NCBI RefSeq assembly: GCF_007858285.1
Contig: NZ_VFIL01000003.1
Coordinates: 549,426 to 613,425, forward strand
Origin: Pseudomonas brenneri
GTDB taxonomy: Bacteria > Pseudomonadota > Gammaproteobacteria > Pseudomonadales > Pseudomonadaceae
DNA: 64,000 bases
Reading direction: 5' to 3'
Both the position numbers and the translations under genes were made by a program. Of the stretch, positions 29,901 to 38,496 are shown piece after piece. The number at the start of each line of letters is the position of its first letter. The first letter of the stretch is position 1. The notes under the pieces were generated by a model. That model did not search any database, was not told where the DNA came from, and saw only the letters and a list, made by a program, of their open reading frames with translations.

Positions 29901-32900
29901 CCGAGCACACCCGCCAATTGCTGCAGCAGGCGCCGAGTGCCTACCGCACCCAGGTCAACGACCTGTTGCTGACCGCACTGGCCCGCGTGCTGTGCCGCTG
30001 GAGCGGGCACGAGTCGACGCTGATCCAATTGGAAGGCCACGGCCGCGAAACCCTGTTCGATGAAATCGACCTGACCCGCAGTGTCGGTTGGTTCACCAGC
30101 GCGTACCCGCTGCGCCTGACCCCGCTGCAGATCGAAGACGCCAGTGGCCAGGGCGCGTCGATCAAGGCGATCAAGGAGCAACTGCGGGCGGTGCCCCACA
30201 AGGGCCTGGGTTATGGCGTGCTGCGCTACCTGGCTGACAGCACCTGTCGCCAGGCCATGGCCGCGTTGCCGAGCGCTTCGATTACCTTCAATTACCTGGG
30301 GCAGTTCGACCAGAGTTTTGATAGCCAGGCGCTGTTCCATCCATTGGAAGCGTCTGCCGGGCCGGCCCATGATCCGGATGCGCCGCTGCCCAACGCCTTG
30401 AGTGTGGACAGCCAGGTGTACGGCGGCGAGTTGGTACTGCGCTGGACCTTCAGCCGTGAGCGCCATGACCACCAGACCATCAGCGAACTGGCCGAGGCCT
30501 ATCTGGGCGAGTTGCAGAGCCTGATCGCCCACTGCCTGAGCGATGATGCCGGCGGCCTGACGCCGTCCGATTTCCCGCTGGCGCACCTGACCCAGCCACA
30601 ACTGGACGCGTTGCCAGTGCCGGCCAGCGCCATCGAAGACGTGTACCCGCTGACGCCGATGCAGGAGGGTTTGCTGTTGCATACCCTGCTGGAGCCGGGC
30701 ACCGGTCTGTACTACATGCAGGACCGCTACCGCATCAACAGCGAGCTCAACCCCGAGCGCTTTGCCCTGGCCTGGAAAGCCGTGATTGCCCGGCATGAAG
30801 CCTTGCGGGCGTCGTTCTGCTGGAACGTGGGCGAAGACATGTTGCAGGTGATCCATAAGCCCGGCAGCACGCCCATCGAGTATCTGGACTGGAGTACTGT
30901 CCCTGAAACCGAGCAGGAGCCACGCCTGCAAGCGTTGCTGAAAAATGAGCGCGAAGCCGGTTTTGATCTGCTCAACCAGGCGCCGTTCCACCTGCGCCTG
31001 ATCCGCGTCGGCGAAGCCCGCTACTGGTTCATGATGAGCAACCACCACATTCTGATCGATGCCTGGTGCCGCTCGTTGTTGATGAATGACTTCTTCGATA
31101 TCTACATGGCATTGGGTGAAGGCCGCGAGGCGCAGTTGGCAGCGCCGCCACGTTATCGCGACTACATTGCCTGGCTGCAACGCCAGAACCTGGCCGAGGC
31201 GCGGCAGTGGTGGCAGCAGAACCTGCAAGGCTTTGAGCGCACCACGCCCATTCCGAGCGACCGGCCATTGATGCGCGAACACGCCGGCCATAGTGGCGGC
31301 ATGGTGGTGGGTGATTGCTACACCCGTCTGGATGTACGCGACGGCGCGCAATTGCGCGAGCTGGCCCAGGCTCATCAGTTGACCGTGAATACCTTCGCCC
31401 AGGCGGCATGGGCCTTGGTGCTGCGGCGCTTGAGCGGTGAGCGTGACGTGCTGTTCGGCGTCACCGTGGCCGGGCGCCCGGTGGACATGCCGCAGATGCA
31501 GCGCACGGTCGGCCTGTTTATCAACAGCATCGCCCTGCGGGTCAAGTTGCCCGAGGACGATCAGCCGTGCAGCGTGCGCCAGTGGCTGAGCGCGTTGCTC
31601 GACAGCAATATGCAACTGCGCGAATACGAGTACCTGCCGCTGGTGACGATCCAGGAACACAGCGAACTGCCCAAGGGCCAGCCGCTGTTCGACAGCCTGT
31701 TTGTATTTGAAAACGCCCCGGTGGAAGTCTCGGTGCTGGACCGTGCGCAAAGCCTGAATGCCACCTCGGACTCGGGCCGCACCCACACCAACTTCCCGCT
31801 GACAGCCGTGTGCTACCCGGGCGATGACCTGGGGCTGCACCTGTCCTACGACCAGCGTTATTTCGATGAAACCACCGTGCAAGGCATGCTCGCTGAGTTC
31901 AAGCGCTTGCTGCTGGCGCTGGTGCAGGGCTTCCATGGCGATATGGCCGACCTGCCGCTGATTGGCGAGCAGGAGCGTGAATTCCTGGTGGACGGCTGTA
32001 ACCAGAGCGCCCATGACTACCCGCTGGAGCGCAGCTACGTCGCACTGTTCGAGGAGCAAGTGGCACAGCATCCGCAGCGCATTGCCGCCAGTTGCCTGGA
32101 CCAGCAATGGACTTATGCCGAGCTGAACCAGCACAGCAATCGCCTGGGCCATGCGCTGGTCGCGGCGGGTGTCGGCCTGGATCAGCCGGTGGCGCTGCTG
32201 GCCGAGCGTGGCCTGGATCTGCTGGGCATGATCATCGGCAGCTTCAAGGCTGGTGCCGGTTACCTGCCACTCGACCCGGGTCTGCCGACCCAGCGCCTGA
32301 GCCGTATCATCGACTTGAGCCGCACACCGTTGCTGGTGTGTACCGAGGCCTGCCGTGAACAGGCGCAGGCATTGCTCGAAGACTTTGCCTGCGGCGCGCG
32401 GCCGAAGTTGCTGGTGTGGGAAGAGCTGGCAGGTGAGCACACCAACCTGGGGATCTACAGTGCCCCGGACAACCTCGCCTATGTGATCTACACCTCCGGC
32501 TCCACCGGGCTACCCAAGGGCGTGATGGTCGAACAGCGCGGCATGCTCAACAACCAACTGAGCAAGGTGCCGTACCTGCAACTGAGCGAGCAGGATGTGA
32601 TCGCCCAGACCGCGTCCCAGAGTTTCGATATTTCCGTGTGGCAGTTCCTCGCCGCACCGCTGTTCGGCGCGCGGGTGGACATCGTGCCCAATACCATCGC
32701 CCATGACCCGCAGGGTTTGCTGGCCCATGTCCAGGCCCAGGGCATCACGGTGCTGGAAAGCGTGCCGTCGCTGATCCAGGGCGTGCTCGCCCAGGACCGT
32801 ATCAGCCTGGATGGCCTGCGCTGGATGCTGCCGACCGGCGAGGCAATGCCGCCGGAGTTGGCACACCAGTGGTTGTTACGTTACCCGGATATCGGCCTGG

Positions 32901-33868
32901 TCAATGCCTACGGCCCGGCGGAATGCTCGGATGACGTGGCGTTCTTCCGTGTCGACCTGGCCTCGACCCGTGGCACCTACTTGCCGATTGGTACCCCGAC
33001 GGATAACAACCGCTTGTACCTGCTCGATGGTGCGCTGGAGCTGGTGCCGCAAGGTGCGGTCGGTGAGCTGTGCGTGGCCGGCACCGGAGTGGGGCGCGGT
33101 TATGTCAGCGATCCGCTGCGTACCGCCCAGGTGTTTGTGCCGGATCCGTTTGGTGCACCGGGGGAGCGCTTGTATCGCACCGGCGACCTGGCGCGTCGGC
33201 GCAGTGACGGCGTGCTGGAGTATGTCGGGCGTATCGATCATCAGGTGAAGATTCGCGGCTACCGCATCGAACTGGGTGAAATCGAGGCCCGCCTGCATGA
33301 GCAGCCCGAGGTGCGTGATGCTGCCGTCGGCGTGCAGGAAGGTGTCAACGGTAAGCACTTGGTCGGCTATCTGGTTGCCAGTGATGCCAGCCTCAACCCT
33401 GGCGAACGCCTAGACCGCATCAAGCAACGCCTGCGTGCCGAACTGCCGGAATATATGGTGCCACTGCACTGGCTGTGGCTCGACCGCCTGCCGTTGAACG
33501 CCAACGGCAAACTCGACCGCAAGGCCCTACCGGCCTTGGAGATCGGCCAGTTGCACAGCCAGGACTACCTGGCACCGCGCAACGAACTGGAGCAGACCCT
33601 GGCCACGATCTGGGCCGAGGTGCTGAAGGTTGACAAGGTTGGGGTGCTGGACAACTTCTTCGAACTGGGTGGGCATTCGTTGCTGGCCACGCAAATCGCC
33701 TCACGGGTGCAGAAAACCCTGCAGCGCGATGTGCCGCTGCGGGCGATGTTCGAATGCAGCACGGTAGAGGAATTGGCGGCGTACATCGACGGATTGGCGG
33801 CCAATGAAATCAGTGCGGGGACAGTGGATCGGCTGAGTGATCTGATGGCGGAACTGGAGGGGCTTTAA
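20924..33868 (+). CDS. pvdL: Pyoverdine chromophore-initiating non-ribosomal peptide synthetase PvdL
   Basis: This 4,314-residue enzyme starts the pyoverdine peptide in the cytoplasm. Domain order by residue: acyl-CoA ligase (1-560, [11 protein letters not shown] near 168) with carrier T1 (Ser610); C1 ([10 protein letters not shown] near 800), A1 ([11 protein letters not shown] near 1268) and T2 (Ser1657); C2 ([12 protein letters not shown] near 1849), A2 ([11 protein letters not shown] near 2328), T3 (GGDS, Ser2722) and epimerase E ([11 protein letters not shown] near 2898); C3 ([10 protein letters not shown] near 3373), A3 ([11 protein letters not shown] near 3856) and T4 (Ser4252). There is no thioesterase, so the chain passes to another synthetase. 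PvdL of P. aeruginosa loads a fatty acid, L-Glu, D-Tyr and L-Dab. A3 pocket residues read D-I-W-E-L-T-A-D-D, the known Dab code. A1 reads D-V-W-H-F-G-R-I-N and A2 starts D-A-E; I assign Glu and Tyr by position only. The GGDS carrier before E fits an epimerising module. Confidence 0.96.
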   Translation: MMDAFELPRTLVQSLQRRAAQTPDQVALRFLAESADDTVVLSYRDLDLRARTIAAALQASAGLGERAVLLFPSGPDYVAAFFGCLYAGVIAVPAYPPESTRRHHQERLLSIIADAEPRLLLTSSGLRDSLGQIQEAPPLLCVDELHSDIAAGWVAPNLQDDDIAFLQYTSGSTALPKGVQVTHGNLVANELLIRRGFGIDLNPDDVIVSWLPLYHDMGLIGGLLQPIFSGVPCVLMSPGYFLGRPLRWLEAISQYRGTISGGPDFAYRLCSERVSDSALARLDLSHWRVAYSGSEPIRLDTLERFAEKFAGCGFTPNNFFASYGLAEATLFVAGGTRGQGIPALRVDEQALAANRAEPGQGSAIMSCGTRQPEHGVLIVEPHTLAELADNCVGEIWATGPSIAHGYWRNPEATAKTFVQHAGRTWLRTGDLGFMRDGEVFITGRLKDLLIVRGHNLYPQDIEQTVEREVEVVRKGRVAAFAVNDQGLEGIGIAAEISRSVQKILPPEALIKAIRQAVAEAYQEAPCVVVLLNPGALPKTSSGKVQRSACRTRLADGSLDSYAQFPDLQVQAGDEALVSGLQQQIAAIWCEQLQVEQVAGDDHFFLLGGNSISATQVVARLREVLGLELNLRLLFEAPVLADFAASVGQLQQDGGVAQGAISTLSRQQDMPQSLAQNRLWITWQLDRQSSAYTIPGALRLRGELDEDALHASFAQLIQRHEALRTRFYERDGQGMQCVDAQREFAVQVIDLRDLPVAEREARAAQVREDEARTQFDLEQGPLLWVTLVRLDDEDHQLLVTMHHIIADGWSLNVLIDEFSRLYAAASQGQAIELPALAVQYADYGSWQRQWLAEGEGQRQLAYWQQQLGDEHPTLSLATDHPRSTQQRHSASRYSVRLDADLGAAIRQTAQAHQATPFVLLLAAFQSLLHRYSGQRDIRIGVPNANRGRHETQGLIGFFINTLVLRAEVDARLPFSELLAATRLTATEAQAHQDLPFEQLLEAFPQAREQGLFQVMFNHQQRDLSALRRLPGLLAEELPWHSREAKFDLQLHSEEDRNGRLNLSFDYADELFDASTIQRLAAHLVSLLQAVCAQPQQALGDIPLLSANEHAQQRTWSEAPCAPAQRLVPEQLNQHNDERTALVWQDASLTFAQLHTQANRLAHYLRDKGVGPDVCVAIAAERSPQLLVGLLAILKAGGAYVPLDPDYPADRLAYMLADSGVQLLLTQTSLLAQLPAPEGVSVIAMDSLKLDSWPTQAPGLHLNGDNLAYVIYTSGSTGQPKGVGNTHGALAERLQWMQATYSLDESDVLMQKAPISFDVSVWECFWPLITGCRLVLAGPGEHRDPHRIAQLVQEHGVTTLHFVPPLLQLFVDEPLAAECSSLRRVFSGGEALPAELRNRVLAQLPAVQLHNRYGPTETAINVTHWHCQRADGERSPIGRPLGNVICRVLDEQLNLLPAGVPGELCIGGIGLARGYLGRAGLTAERFVADPLGAAGARLYRTGDRVRWAADGVLEYLGRLDQQVKLRGFRVEPEEIEARLLAQDGIAQAVVLIRDTAGGAQLIGYYTASGEQAEQDVKAALAAELPEYMVPAQLIQLDVMPLSPSGKVDRRALPEPVWQVREHVEPHTALEQQIAGIWRTVLGVPRIGLRDDFFALGGHSLLATQIISRTRQACDVELPLRTLFEASELGDFAEQVREIQASGRRNQQTAIGKVDRRQPVPLSYSQQRMWFLWQMEPDSPAYNVGGMARLRGVLDVGRFEAALQALIMRHETLRTTFPSIDGVAQQKVAAQSSVRMSWQDFSALNEAERQLRLQQLADQEAHSPFNLETGPLLRACLVKAGDQEHYLVLTLHHIVTEGWAMDIFARELSALYEAFIDERESPLEPLPVQYLDYSVWQRQWLEAGERQRQLDYWTAQLGNEHPLLELPSDRPRPAVQSHQGELYRFDLSDDLAARVRAFNAEHGLTLFMTMTATLATLLYRYSGQTDLRIGAPVANRIRPESEGLIGAFLNTQVLRCQLDGQMRVGELFEHVRHTVIEGQSHQDLPFDHLVEALQPPRSAAYNPLFQVMCNVQRWEFQQSRQLAAMTVEYLANDARATKFDLNLEVTDLDHRLGCCLTYSTDLFDEPRIARMAAHWCNLLEALIADPQQRLSELALLQIDEQRAQQDSLGIEAGEHRLDQCIHHLFSQQVQARGDAPALTFAGQTLSYRELDSRANRLAWMLRERGVGPQVRVGLALPRSLEMVIGLLAILKAGGAYVPLDPEYPLDRLHYMIEDSGIGLLLSDAAMFDALGELPASVSGWCLEDDLPVLANYPASDLPAISLAQHQAYLIYTSGSTGKPKGVVVSHGEIAMHCQAVIGRFGMRPDDCELHFYSINFDAATERLLVPLLSGAQVVLRAQGQWDAEEICGLIREHRITILGFTPSYGSQLAQWLATQNQTLPVRMCITGGEALTGEHLARIRAAFQPALFFNAYGPTETVVMPLASLAPEVLEEGAGSVPIGSIIGARVAYILDADLALVPQGATGELYVGGAGLAQGYHQRPGMTAERFVADPYADGGRLYRTGDLVRQRADGLVEYLGRIDHQVKIRGFRIELGEIETRLLEHEAVREAVVLALDAPSGKQLAAYLVSDASDHTALREALKTHLKAQLPDYMVPTHLMVLDSMPLTANGKLDRRALPQPDPEANRQQYVAPSNELELSLAAIWCAVLNVQQVGLHDNFFELGGDSILSIQVVSRARQAGIHFSPRDLFQHQTVQALAAVATRSELITAEQGVLTGPSGMTPIQHWFFDSDIPARQHWNQALLLAPVQALDPHRLEQALLAVLEHHDALRLSFTQRDAQWHAEHLAVPEGGVLWLAQVTDMQQCEALFADAQRSLDLEHGPLLRALLVDGPIGQQRLLIAIHHLVVDGVSWRVLLEDLQNVYRQLSDGQAVSLPAKTSALRDWAARLQAYASSESLREELSLWQQQLAGPAVELPVDRAHGSLRNRDAETVSVRLDAEHTRQLLQQAPSAYRTQVNDLLLTALARVLCRWSGHESTLIQLEGHGRETLFDEIDLTRSVGWFTSAYPLRLTPLQIEDASGQGASIKAIKEQLRAVPHKGLGYGVLRYLADSTCRQAMAALPSASITFNYLGQFDQSFDSQALFHPLEASAGPAHDPDAPLPNALSVDSQVYGGELVLRWTFSRERHDHQTISELAEAYLGELQSLIAHCLSDDAGGLTPSDFPLAHLTQPQLDALPVPASAIEDVYPLTPMQEGLLLHTLLEPGTGLYYMQDRYRINSELNPERFALAWKAVIARHEALRASFCWNVGEDMLQVIHKPGSTPIEYLDWSTVPETEQEPRLQALLKNEREAGFDLLNQAPFHLRLIRVGEARYWFMMSNHHILIDAWCRSLLMNDFFDIYMALGEGREAQLAAPPRYRDYIAWLQRQNLAEARQWWQQNLQGFERTTPIPSDRPLMREHAGHSGGMVVGDCYTRLDVRDGAQLRELAQAHQLTVNTFAQAAWALVLRRLSGERDVLFGVTVAGRPVDMPQMQRTVGLFINSIALRVKLPEDDQPCSVRQWLSALLDSNMQLREYEYLPLVTIQEHSELPKGQPLFDSLFVFENAPVEVSVLDRAQSLNATSDSGRTHTNFPLTAVCYPGDDLGLHLSYDQRYFDETTVQGMLAEFKRLLLALVQGFHGDMADLPLIGEQEREFLVDGCNQSAHDYPLERSYVALFEEQVAQHPQRIAASCLDQQWTYAELNQHSNRLGHALVAAGVGLDQPVALLAERGLDLLGMIIGSFKAGAGYLPLDPGLPTQRLSRIIDLSRTPLLVCTEACREQAQALLEDFACGARPKLLVWEELAGEHTNLGIYSAPDNLAYVIYTSGSTGLPKGVMVEQRGMLNNQLSKVPYLQLSEQDVIAQTASQSFDISVWQFLAAPLFGARVDIVPNTIAHDPQGLLAHVQAQGITVLESVPSLIQGVLAQDRISLDGLRWMLPTGEAMPPELAHQWLLRYPDIGLVNAYGPAECSDDVAFFRVDLASTRGTYLPIGTPTDNNRLYLLDGALELVPQGAVGELCVAGTGVGRGYVSDPLRTAQVFVPDPFGAPGERLYRTGDLARRRSDGVLEYVGRIDHQVKIRGYRIELGEIEARLHEQPEVRDAAVGVQEGVNGKHLVGYLVASDASLNPGERLDRIKQRLRAELPEYMVPLHWLWLDRLPLNANGKLDRKALPALEIGQLHSQDYLAPRNELEQTLATIWAEVLKVDKVGVLDNFFELGGHSLLATQIASRVQKTLQRDVPLRAMFECSTVEELAAYIDGLAANEISAGTVDRLSDLMAELEGL

Positions 33869-33880
33869 GCCGGAGAAAGG

Positions 33881-33905
33881 GCCGCCCGTGGCTGACACGG
33901 GCGGC
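33881..33905. terminator. GC-rich perfect hairpin after pvdL
   Basis: GCCGCCCGTG-gctga-CACGGGCGGC is a perfect 10-bp stem 13 bases after the pvdL stop. No T-tract follows, so it may act as a weak terminator or a 3' stabilising structure. Confidence 0.55.
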
Positions 33906-33942
33906 ACGCCGTTGGTCTGTTGTGCGCTTTTGCAGTGCCTGA

Positions 33943-33960
33943 ACTGTCAACTCTGACAGT
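33943..33960. promoter_or_regulatory. Perfect dyad ACTGTCA-N4-TGACAGT
   Basis: Seven-base arms (33943-33949 and 33954-33960) form an exact inverted repeat about 95-110 bases before the 905-residue protein gene. It is a good candidate operator or activator site for that gene. I could not name the regulator. Confidence 0.5.
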
Positions 33961-34002
33961 AGGCAAACTTCCCGTTTCAGGGGCTAGATACCAGCAGATT
34001 CA

Positions 34003-34021
34003 GGGCCTGTCACTCAGGCCC
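34003..34021 (+). promoter_or_regulatory. Perfect hairpin in the leader of the 905-residue protein gene
   Basis: GGGCCTG-tcact-CAGGCCC folds into a 7-bp stem with a 5-base loop about 20 bases before the AGGAGG ribosome site. It may affect translation or RNA stability. Confidence 0.5.
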
Positions 34022-34055
34022 GCGGGTTATCTTTCCCAGGACAGGAGGTCTTCTC

Positions 34056-36773
34056 ATGGTTAAAAAAACTACCGCCAATAGTTCGCAATCGGTGACTACC
34101 CAGCCACTTGCCGAAATCGCTGTCGAGTTACCCTATCCGCAGATCCAGTACGCCACCAATAACAGCATTTTGTACCCTATCGATGCCATTGACGGTACTG
34201 CCGCGACCATCGCTTTTTCGGGCATGGGCGCGACACCCATCACCCTGTATTGGGCCATCAAGGACCAGGACAAGCCTGTGTTTAAGCCCATTGTGCAGCC
34301 GGGCAGTACTAGCGGCAGTATCGACATCCACATTCCGTGGCAGTGGGTCAGTACCTGTATTGGGCATACCGTTTTGATCTGGTATACCGCGATGGTGGGG
34401 GGGCAGCTCAAGCAGTCGCTGGTGCTGGAGCTGGAGATCCAGGACATCCGCGAAACGGACCTTCGGGAGTCGCTGCCGGTATTTGCTCATGCGCGGCTGG
34501 AATGGAACACCCTGTGGCTGAACATGTACGAGTTTGAGGGTGATGAGATCATCCGCATCAAGGCCTGGCCGATGATCCAGGCTGGGCAGCGGTTGTTTGT
34601 GACCGTGGCCGGTGACCAGCATCAGGTGCCATATGCGTTCACCTGGGTGGCGTTTGACCATGTTGTGCAGGCCGAAGAGGCCAATCCGGAACATGTGTTC
34701 GAGTTCAGGCTCGCCCGCGGCTGGCTGGCGCGCCGCCAGGATTACTCGGCCCTGACCACCCACATGGGCGTGATTTGGGACGGTTCAGCACCGGTACTGC
34801 CAAACCCGGATGACCTGGTGCATGAAAACCCTTTGCCACTCAACGCCCAGGACTTTCACCTGCGGACCACCACGTTGTTGCGGGTGGATCCAGCACTGGA
34901 ACTGCCGCCGCCCCATCTCAAGGAGTCGGTGGATTGCGGCACGGATGGCTGGCTGGTCAACCCGCTGAATACGGTGGACGGGGCGCATATTGTGATTGCC
35001 TACGAGGGCATGCACGCCGGGGATATTGTGTGTCCCTCCTTCACCGGTACGGCTGGCGCAGGATCGCCGGCGCTGGAATGCCGCACTGTGCAAGAAGGTG
35101 AAAGCAGCCTTGTGTTCCTGGTGCCACCTTCGCCTATCAGTGCCAACTTTGGGTTGCCGATTACCCTGGAATATCAGGTGTACTACAACGGCACCGGGCC
35201 CTGGCCATCGCCGGCACGGGTGGTGAAGGTACTTGACCTCAGTGGCCTGCCCACGCCTGCGGTGGAACAGGCCACGGGCAGCACGCTGGACCTCAATACC
35301 TTTGCCGGTGATGCCACCGCGACGGAGAGTGCGTGGCCTTATATTGCTTTGGATCAAGCCTGCTGGCTGTGGGTGACGGGAGTCTTGGAGAGTGGCAGCG
35401 CCTACAGTTTTGAAGTGCTGGAAGGTGAGCCGGTAACCGAGGAGTGGCTGGCCAGTGGCGTCAACACGCCACTACCGCGTGATGAGTTGCAGAAACTGGC
35501 GGATTGCCGTGACGTTGAAGTGCATTTCGCGGTGAATTTCAACGGCCAGTCCGATAAAGCCAGTGCCAAGGCGTTTCCACCGTTGGTACTGCATGTCGTG
35601 CAGGAGGATCTGGACCTTGATGCCCCGACAGTGCGTGAAGCTGTGGGCGAGCAACTGACGATCTGGAACGGCCGGGATGGTGTAACCGTACGGGTTGAGT
35701 ACGAGCGCATCAGCCCCGATCACACGATCAATGTGCAGTGGCTCCGCCAGGATGGCGCGAGCCTGCCGCTGGAGCCCAAGACGGGTAACAGCGATCCAGG
35801 CTATGTCGATTTCGCCATACCTCGTGAAGCAGTGATTTATGGCGCGGGCAAAACGGTGCTGATTCATTACACCGTTACCAGCGCTTGCAAGCTGGCGTCT
35901 TCCAGGACCTTGCCTTTGCAAATCAGTGTGCCGGTACGTTTGCCAACGCCTGTGGTGCCACAGGCTACCAACAATATTCTGGATTTGAGCACCTTTGCAG
36001 GGAACGCGAGTATCACCGTAGAGCCTTGGTGGTTCATCTTGCCAGGTCAGAAGGTATGGTTGCGGGGTGTCGGGACAGGGGCAAATGGAGGCCCACGTAT
36101 CCTCAGTGTCTATGTAGGGAAAGCGGTGGTGGCAGGGGAGGTGAGTGTAGGGTTGAAGGGCACCTTGCAGCGAGCTGAACTCGATATGTTGATGGACGGA
36201 AGTACTTTGACCTTTACCTGCAAGGTGACGACGGATGGCAGTGATCAGGAGAGGGACGCCGTTGTGTTACCGACTTTGGCTCTGGTGGTTCGTCTGTCGA
36301 CAATAAATGATTCGGATAACTTTGACTCTTATCCTAATCAGGAGTTTTTACCTCCAGGAAGCCGCGTTGATACATGGCTAGTCGTGCTTGACTTGCCAAG
36401 TACCTCGACCTCGACGATCAGTATTCATGATGTTAGAACTGCTGGGGAGAATGTGCCAGGTATGGTCGGCGGTAGATCATTGGCTGTATTTTGTGGCGGT
36501 GGAAGTGGTCCGCAACTGGCTTATATGCGTTTTAAATGGAAGTGCACAAGAGTCAGGTTTGGTTATTCAAATATCGGCACGCATAGCGTTACATTTATTG
36601 CCTATGATCAGCAGAATAAGCCGTTGGGGCAGCGTGTTGTGCATTCAGGAACATGGGTTGAGTTTGAAGCACCCGTTGGAGGAACTATCACTCATGTTAG
36701 CGTGTTGAGCACCCAGCATGGCTCTATTGATTCATTAACTATATGGCATAGGGGGGAACGTGCTAATACGTAG
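34056..36773 (+). CDS. Large modular beta-rich repeat protein with a divergent C-terminal domain, function unknown
   Basis: This 905-residue protein has a strong ribosome site (AGGAGGTCTTCTC). I do not recognise a named family; similar repeats occur in hypothetical proteins of fluorescent pseudomonads. Two repeat types alternate: B-type at about 24-133, 284-395 and 523-628 (LPxPxIxxAxxxxLxPxDxxDG, then IPxxxVxxxxGxxVxIxYT) and A-type at about 140-280, 398-517 and 629-748 (LPTPxVxQATxxxLDLxTFAGDA, then a WPxIxxGQxxWLxVxG segment). All look like Ig-like beta sandwiches. Residues 750-905 form a different beta-rich domain (starting NDSDNFDSYPNQEFLPPGSR) encoded by AT-rich DNA. There is no signal peptide or membrane segment, so export would need a dedicated route. 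It resembles a stalk with a variable tip. It follows pvdL by 187 bases but lacks a PvdS box. Confidence 0.75.
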   Translation: MVKKTTANSSQSVTTQPLAEIAVELPYPQIQYATNNSILYPIDAIDGTAATIAFSGMGATPITLYWAIKDQDKPVFKPIVQPGSTSGSIDIHIPWQWVSTCIGHTVLIWYTAMVGGQLKQSLVLELEIQDIRETDLRESLPVFAHARLEWNTLWLNMYEFEGDEIIRIKAWPMIQAGQRLFVTVAGDQHQVPYAFTWVAFDHVVQAEEANPEHVFEFRLARGWLARRQDYSALTTHMGVIWDGSAPVLPNPDDLVHENPLPLNAQDFHLRTTTLLRVDPALELPPPHLKESVDCGTDGWLVNPLNTVDGAHIVIAYEGMHAGDIVCPSFTGTAGAGSPALECRTVQEGESSLVFLVPPSPISANFGLPITLEYQVYYNGTGPWPSPARVVKVLDLSGLPTPAVEQATGSTLDLNTFAGDATATESAWPYIALDQACWLWVTGVLESGSAYSFEVLEGEPVTEEWLASGVNTPLPRDELQKLADCRDVEVHFAVNFNGQSDKASAKAFPPLVLHVVQEDLDLDAPTVREAVGEQLTIWNGRDGVTVRVEYERISPDHTINVQWLRQDGASLPLEPKTGNSDPGYVDFAIPREAVIYGAGKTVLIHYTVTSACKLASSRTLPLQISVPVRLPTPVVPQATNNILDLSTFAGNASITVEPWWFILPGQKVWLRGVGTGANGGPRILSVYVGKAVVAGEVSVGLKGTLQRAELDMLMDGSTLTFTCKVTTDGSDQERDAVVLPTLALVVRLSTINDSDNFDSYPNQEFLPPGSRVDTWLVVLDLPSTSTSTISIHDVRTAGENVPGMVGGRSLAVFCGGGSGPQLAYMRFKWKCTRVRFGYSNIGTHSVTFIAYDQQNKPLGQRVVHSGTWVEFEAPVGGTITHVSVLSTQHGSIDSLTIWHRGERANT

Positions 36774-36833
36774 TCTCAAGCAAATAAGTTGGCGTATGCG
36801 CAAATAAAATTTTAAAGGTTTGCGTAAGTAATA

Positions 36834-36861
36834 AAGTGCGCCGGCTGCGGCGGGCGCACTT
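36834..36861 (-). terminator. Hairpin terminator for the dsbG operon
   Basis: A 9-bp stem AAGTGCGCC (36834-36842) / GGCGCACTT (36853-36861) is followed on the minus strand by the T-rich run TATTACTT. It lies 29 bases past the dsbG stop and could also stop the convergent gene. Confidence 0.6.
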
Positions 36862-36889
36862 GCTGTCTGTATCAGTGATGTGCTGATTT

Positions 36890-37651
36890 TTATTTGGGAC
36901 CGAGGATTTTCCCCAACTTATCCGGCGATGGCGCCCCTTGCTGTTGCTGCAATTGCCCCTTGTCATCCAGATAGAAAATCGCCGGCGTGGCCGACAACTC
37001 CAACTCTTCCATCAACTTCATATTGGCATCGAGCTTGGCCTGGATCTCGGCAGGGATCTTGGCCAGCGCCTTGAGCTTGCTGGCTTTACCCGCCGACTCA
37101 TGTTCTTGCAGGGCCTTGGCTGTGTCTTGGCTTGCCAGCAGCGCCGCCGATTTGCCCGGGCTGTCCTCGCGAATGATCCCGACCATGATGTGCCGCAACT
37201 GCACCTTGCCCGCTTTTACCCAAGGCCGCGCCTGTTCCCAGAACATGTTGCAGTACGGGCAATTGGGGTCGCTGAACAGGTACACGGTACGTGGCGCATT
37301 TTTATCGCCATCCTGGATCCAACTGCTCTGTTCCATCTTGGCCCAGATTTCCTTGGCCATCGGCGCGTAGACCAGTTTTTCCAGGGGCGCGGTGCTCAGG
37401 TCATTGCCTTTGGCGTCGTACAGATTGCCGGCGAGCACGTGCTGGCCGTCGGCGGTCAGGTACAGGGCCATGCCACGGTTCTGGTACTGCGCGGCATAGC
37501 CCTTGAGCCCACCCGGTGCGTCGAAGCTGCCGATGATCTTGGCGCCCTTGGCTTCGATCTGTTTGATCGGCGCCGGCCATTCTTCGGCATGGGCGAGGGT
37601 CGCTGCCAGGGTCAGGGGCAGCAGGGTTAGCAGGTGGCGGAGGCGGGGCAT
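36890..37651 (-). CDS. dsbG: Periplasmic disulfide isomerase/chaperone DsbG
   Basis: This 253-residue protein has a signal peptide (residues 1-22, cleavage LAHA/EEW), an N-terminal dimerisation domain and a thioredoxin-like domain with CPYC at 131-134 inside FSDPNCPYCNMFW. DsbG/DsbC isomerise or reduce wrong disulfides in the periplasm and are kept reduced by DsbD. It is last of the operon dsbD, tlpA-like, dsbG; its start lies 25 bases inside the upstream gene. The same gene order occurs in P. aeruginosa next to dsbRS. Confidence 0.9.
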   Translation of the reverse strand: MPRLRHLLTLLPLTLAATLAHAEEWPAPIKQIEAKGAKIIGSFDAPGGLKGYAAQYQNRGMALYLTADGQHVLAGNLYDAKGNDLSTAPLEKLVYAPMAKEIWAKMEQSSWIQDGDKNAPRTVYLFSDPNCPYCNMFWEQARPWVKAGKVQLRHIMVGIIREDSPGKSAALLASQDTAKALQEHESAGKASKLKALAKIPAEIQAKLDANMKLMEELELSATPAIFYLDDKGQLQQQQGAPSPDKLGKILGPK

Positions 37652-38496
37652 AGGGTTTTCCTTGTTGTGGCCGGCTGGGCGGCGGTCGAGTCCGTGGGGT
37701 CGAAAGATTCCATGGCGCGGGCCAGGCTGGCCTGGGACAGTTCGCCGAGGTGGCTGTTGATCAGGCGACCGTCGGCTTGGTAGAACAGCGTGGTGGGCAA
37801 GGCCATGGAGCCCACGGCCTGGCCGAGGCGGCCGCTGGCGTCGAACAGGACGTTGTCCAGGTTCAGGCCCTGGGTCGCCAGGTAGGTGCTGACGCTTTGC
37901 ATGCTTTCGGCCTGGTTGACGAACAGGAAGGTCACATCAGGCCGTTGTTTCTGGGCGTTTTCCAGCACCGGCATTTCTCGTCGGCACGGCGGGCACCAGG
38001 TGGCCCACAGGTTGATCACCAACGGGCCGCCCTGGTAGTCGGCCAGTTGCACGGTTTCGCCATCGGCATTGCGCAAGGCGATGTCCGGCAGGCGCGTGCC
38101 TCGCTCGAAGATGTTCAGGGACAAACTGGCCAGTGCCCAGAAAGCCAGGCCGGTGATCACGCCTGCACTCAACGGCTTGCGCAGGGCCGGGCGACGCCAG
38201 CCCCACAGGACGGCGCCAAGCAGCAGGGCAATGACGCCAGGCCAGGCGAGAAAACCGCCGTCGCGCAGGTCGACGATTTGCAGTGGATCGTCACGGTAAT
38301 AGGCCCAATACATCAGCACAAAGCTGATCCGCGCACTGAGCATGCCCAGCAGGAACAGGCTGAACAGCACTGACTCCGGGTTCTCGCCGCCGCGCTTGGC
38401 CACGCGCCAACCCACCAGTGTGGCGAGGATCAGCGCACTGATCAGCAGCAGGTGGTTCAAGGCGATGGCGAAGGTGCCGATGGTCAAGGTCAGCAT
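37627..38496 (-). CDS. Membrane-anchored TlpA-like thiol-disulfide protein
   Basis: This 289-residue protein has about four membrane helices in residues 1-130 that resemble an Lgt-like membrane region, then a periplasmic thioredoxin-like domain with WATWCPPC (Cys168, Cys171) typical of TlpA/ResA reductases. The C-terminus carries two extra cysteines (KTLCPASATC). It could relay electrons from DsbD to DsbG or to other substrates. Start and stop of dsbD share one base (TGATG), so translation is coupled. The N-terminal resemblance to Lgt is from helix pattern only. Confidence 0.8.
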   Translation of the reverse strand: MLTLTIGTFAIALNHLLLISALILATLVGWRVAKRGGENPESVLFSLFLLGMLSARISFVLMYWAYYRDDPLQIVDLRDGGFLAWPGVIALLLGAVLWGWRRPALRKPLSAGVITGLAFWALASLSLNIFERGTRLPDIALRNADGETVQLADYQGGPLVINLWATWCPPCRREMPVLENAQKQRPDVTFLFVNQAESMQSVSTYLATQGLNLDNVLFDASGRLGQAVGSMALPTTLFYQADGRLINSHLGELSQASLARAMESFDPTDSTAAQPATTRKTLCPASATC

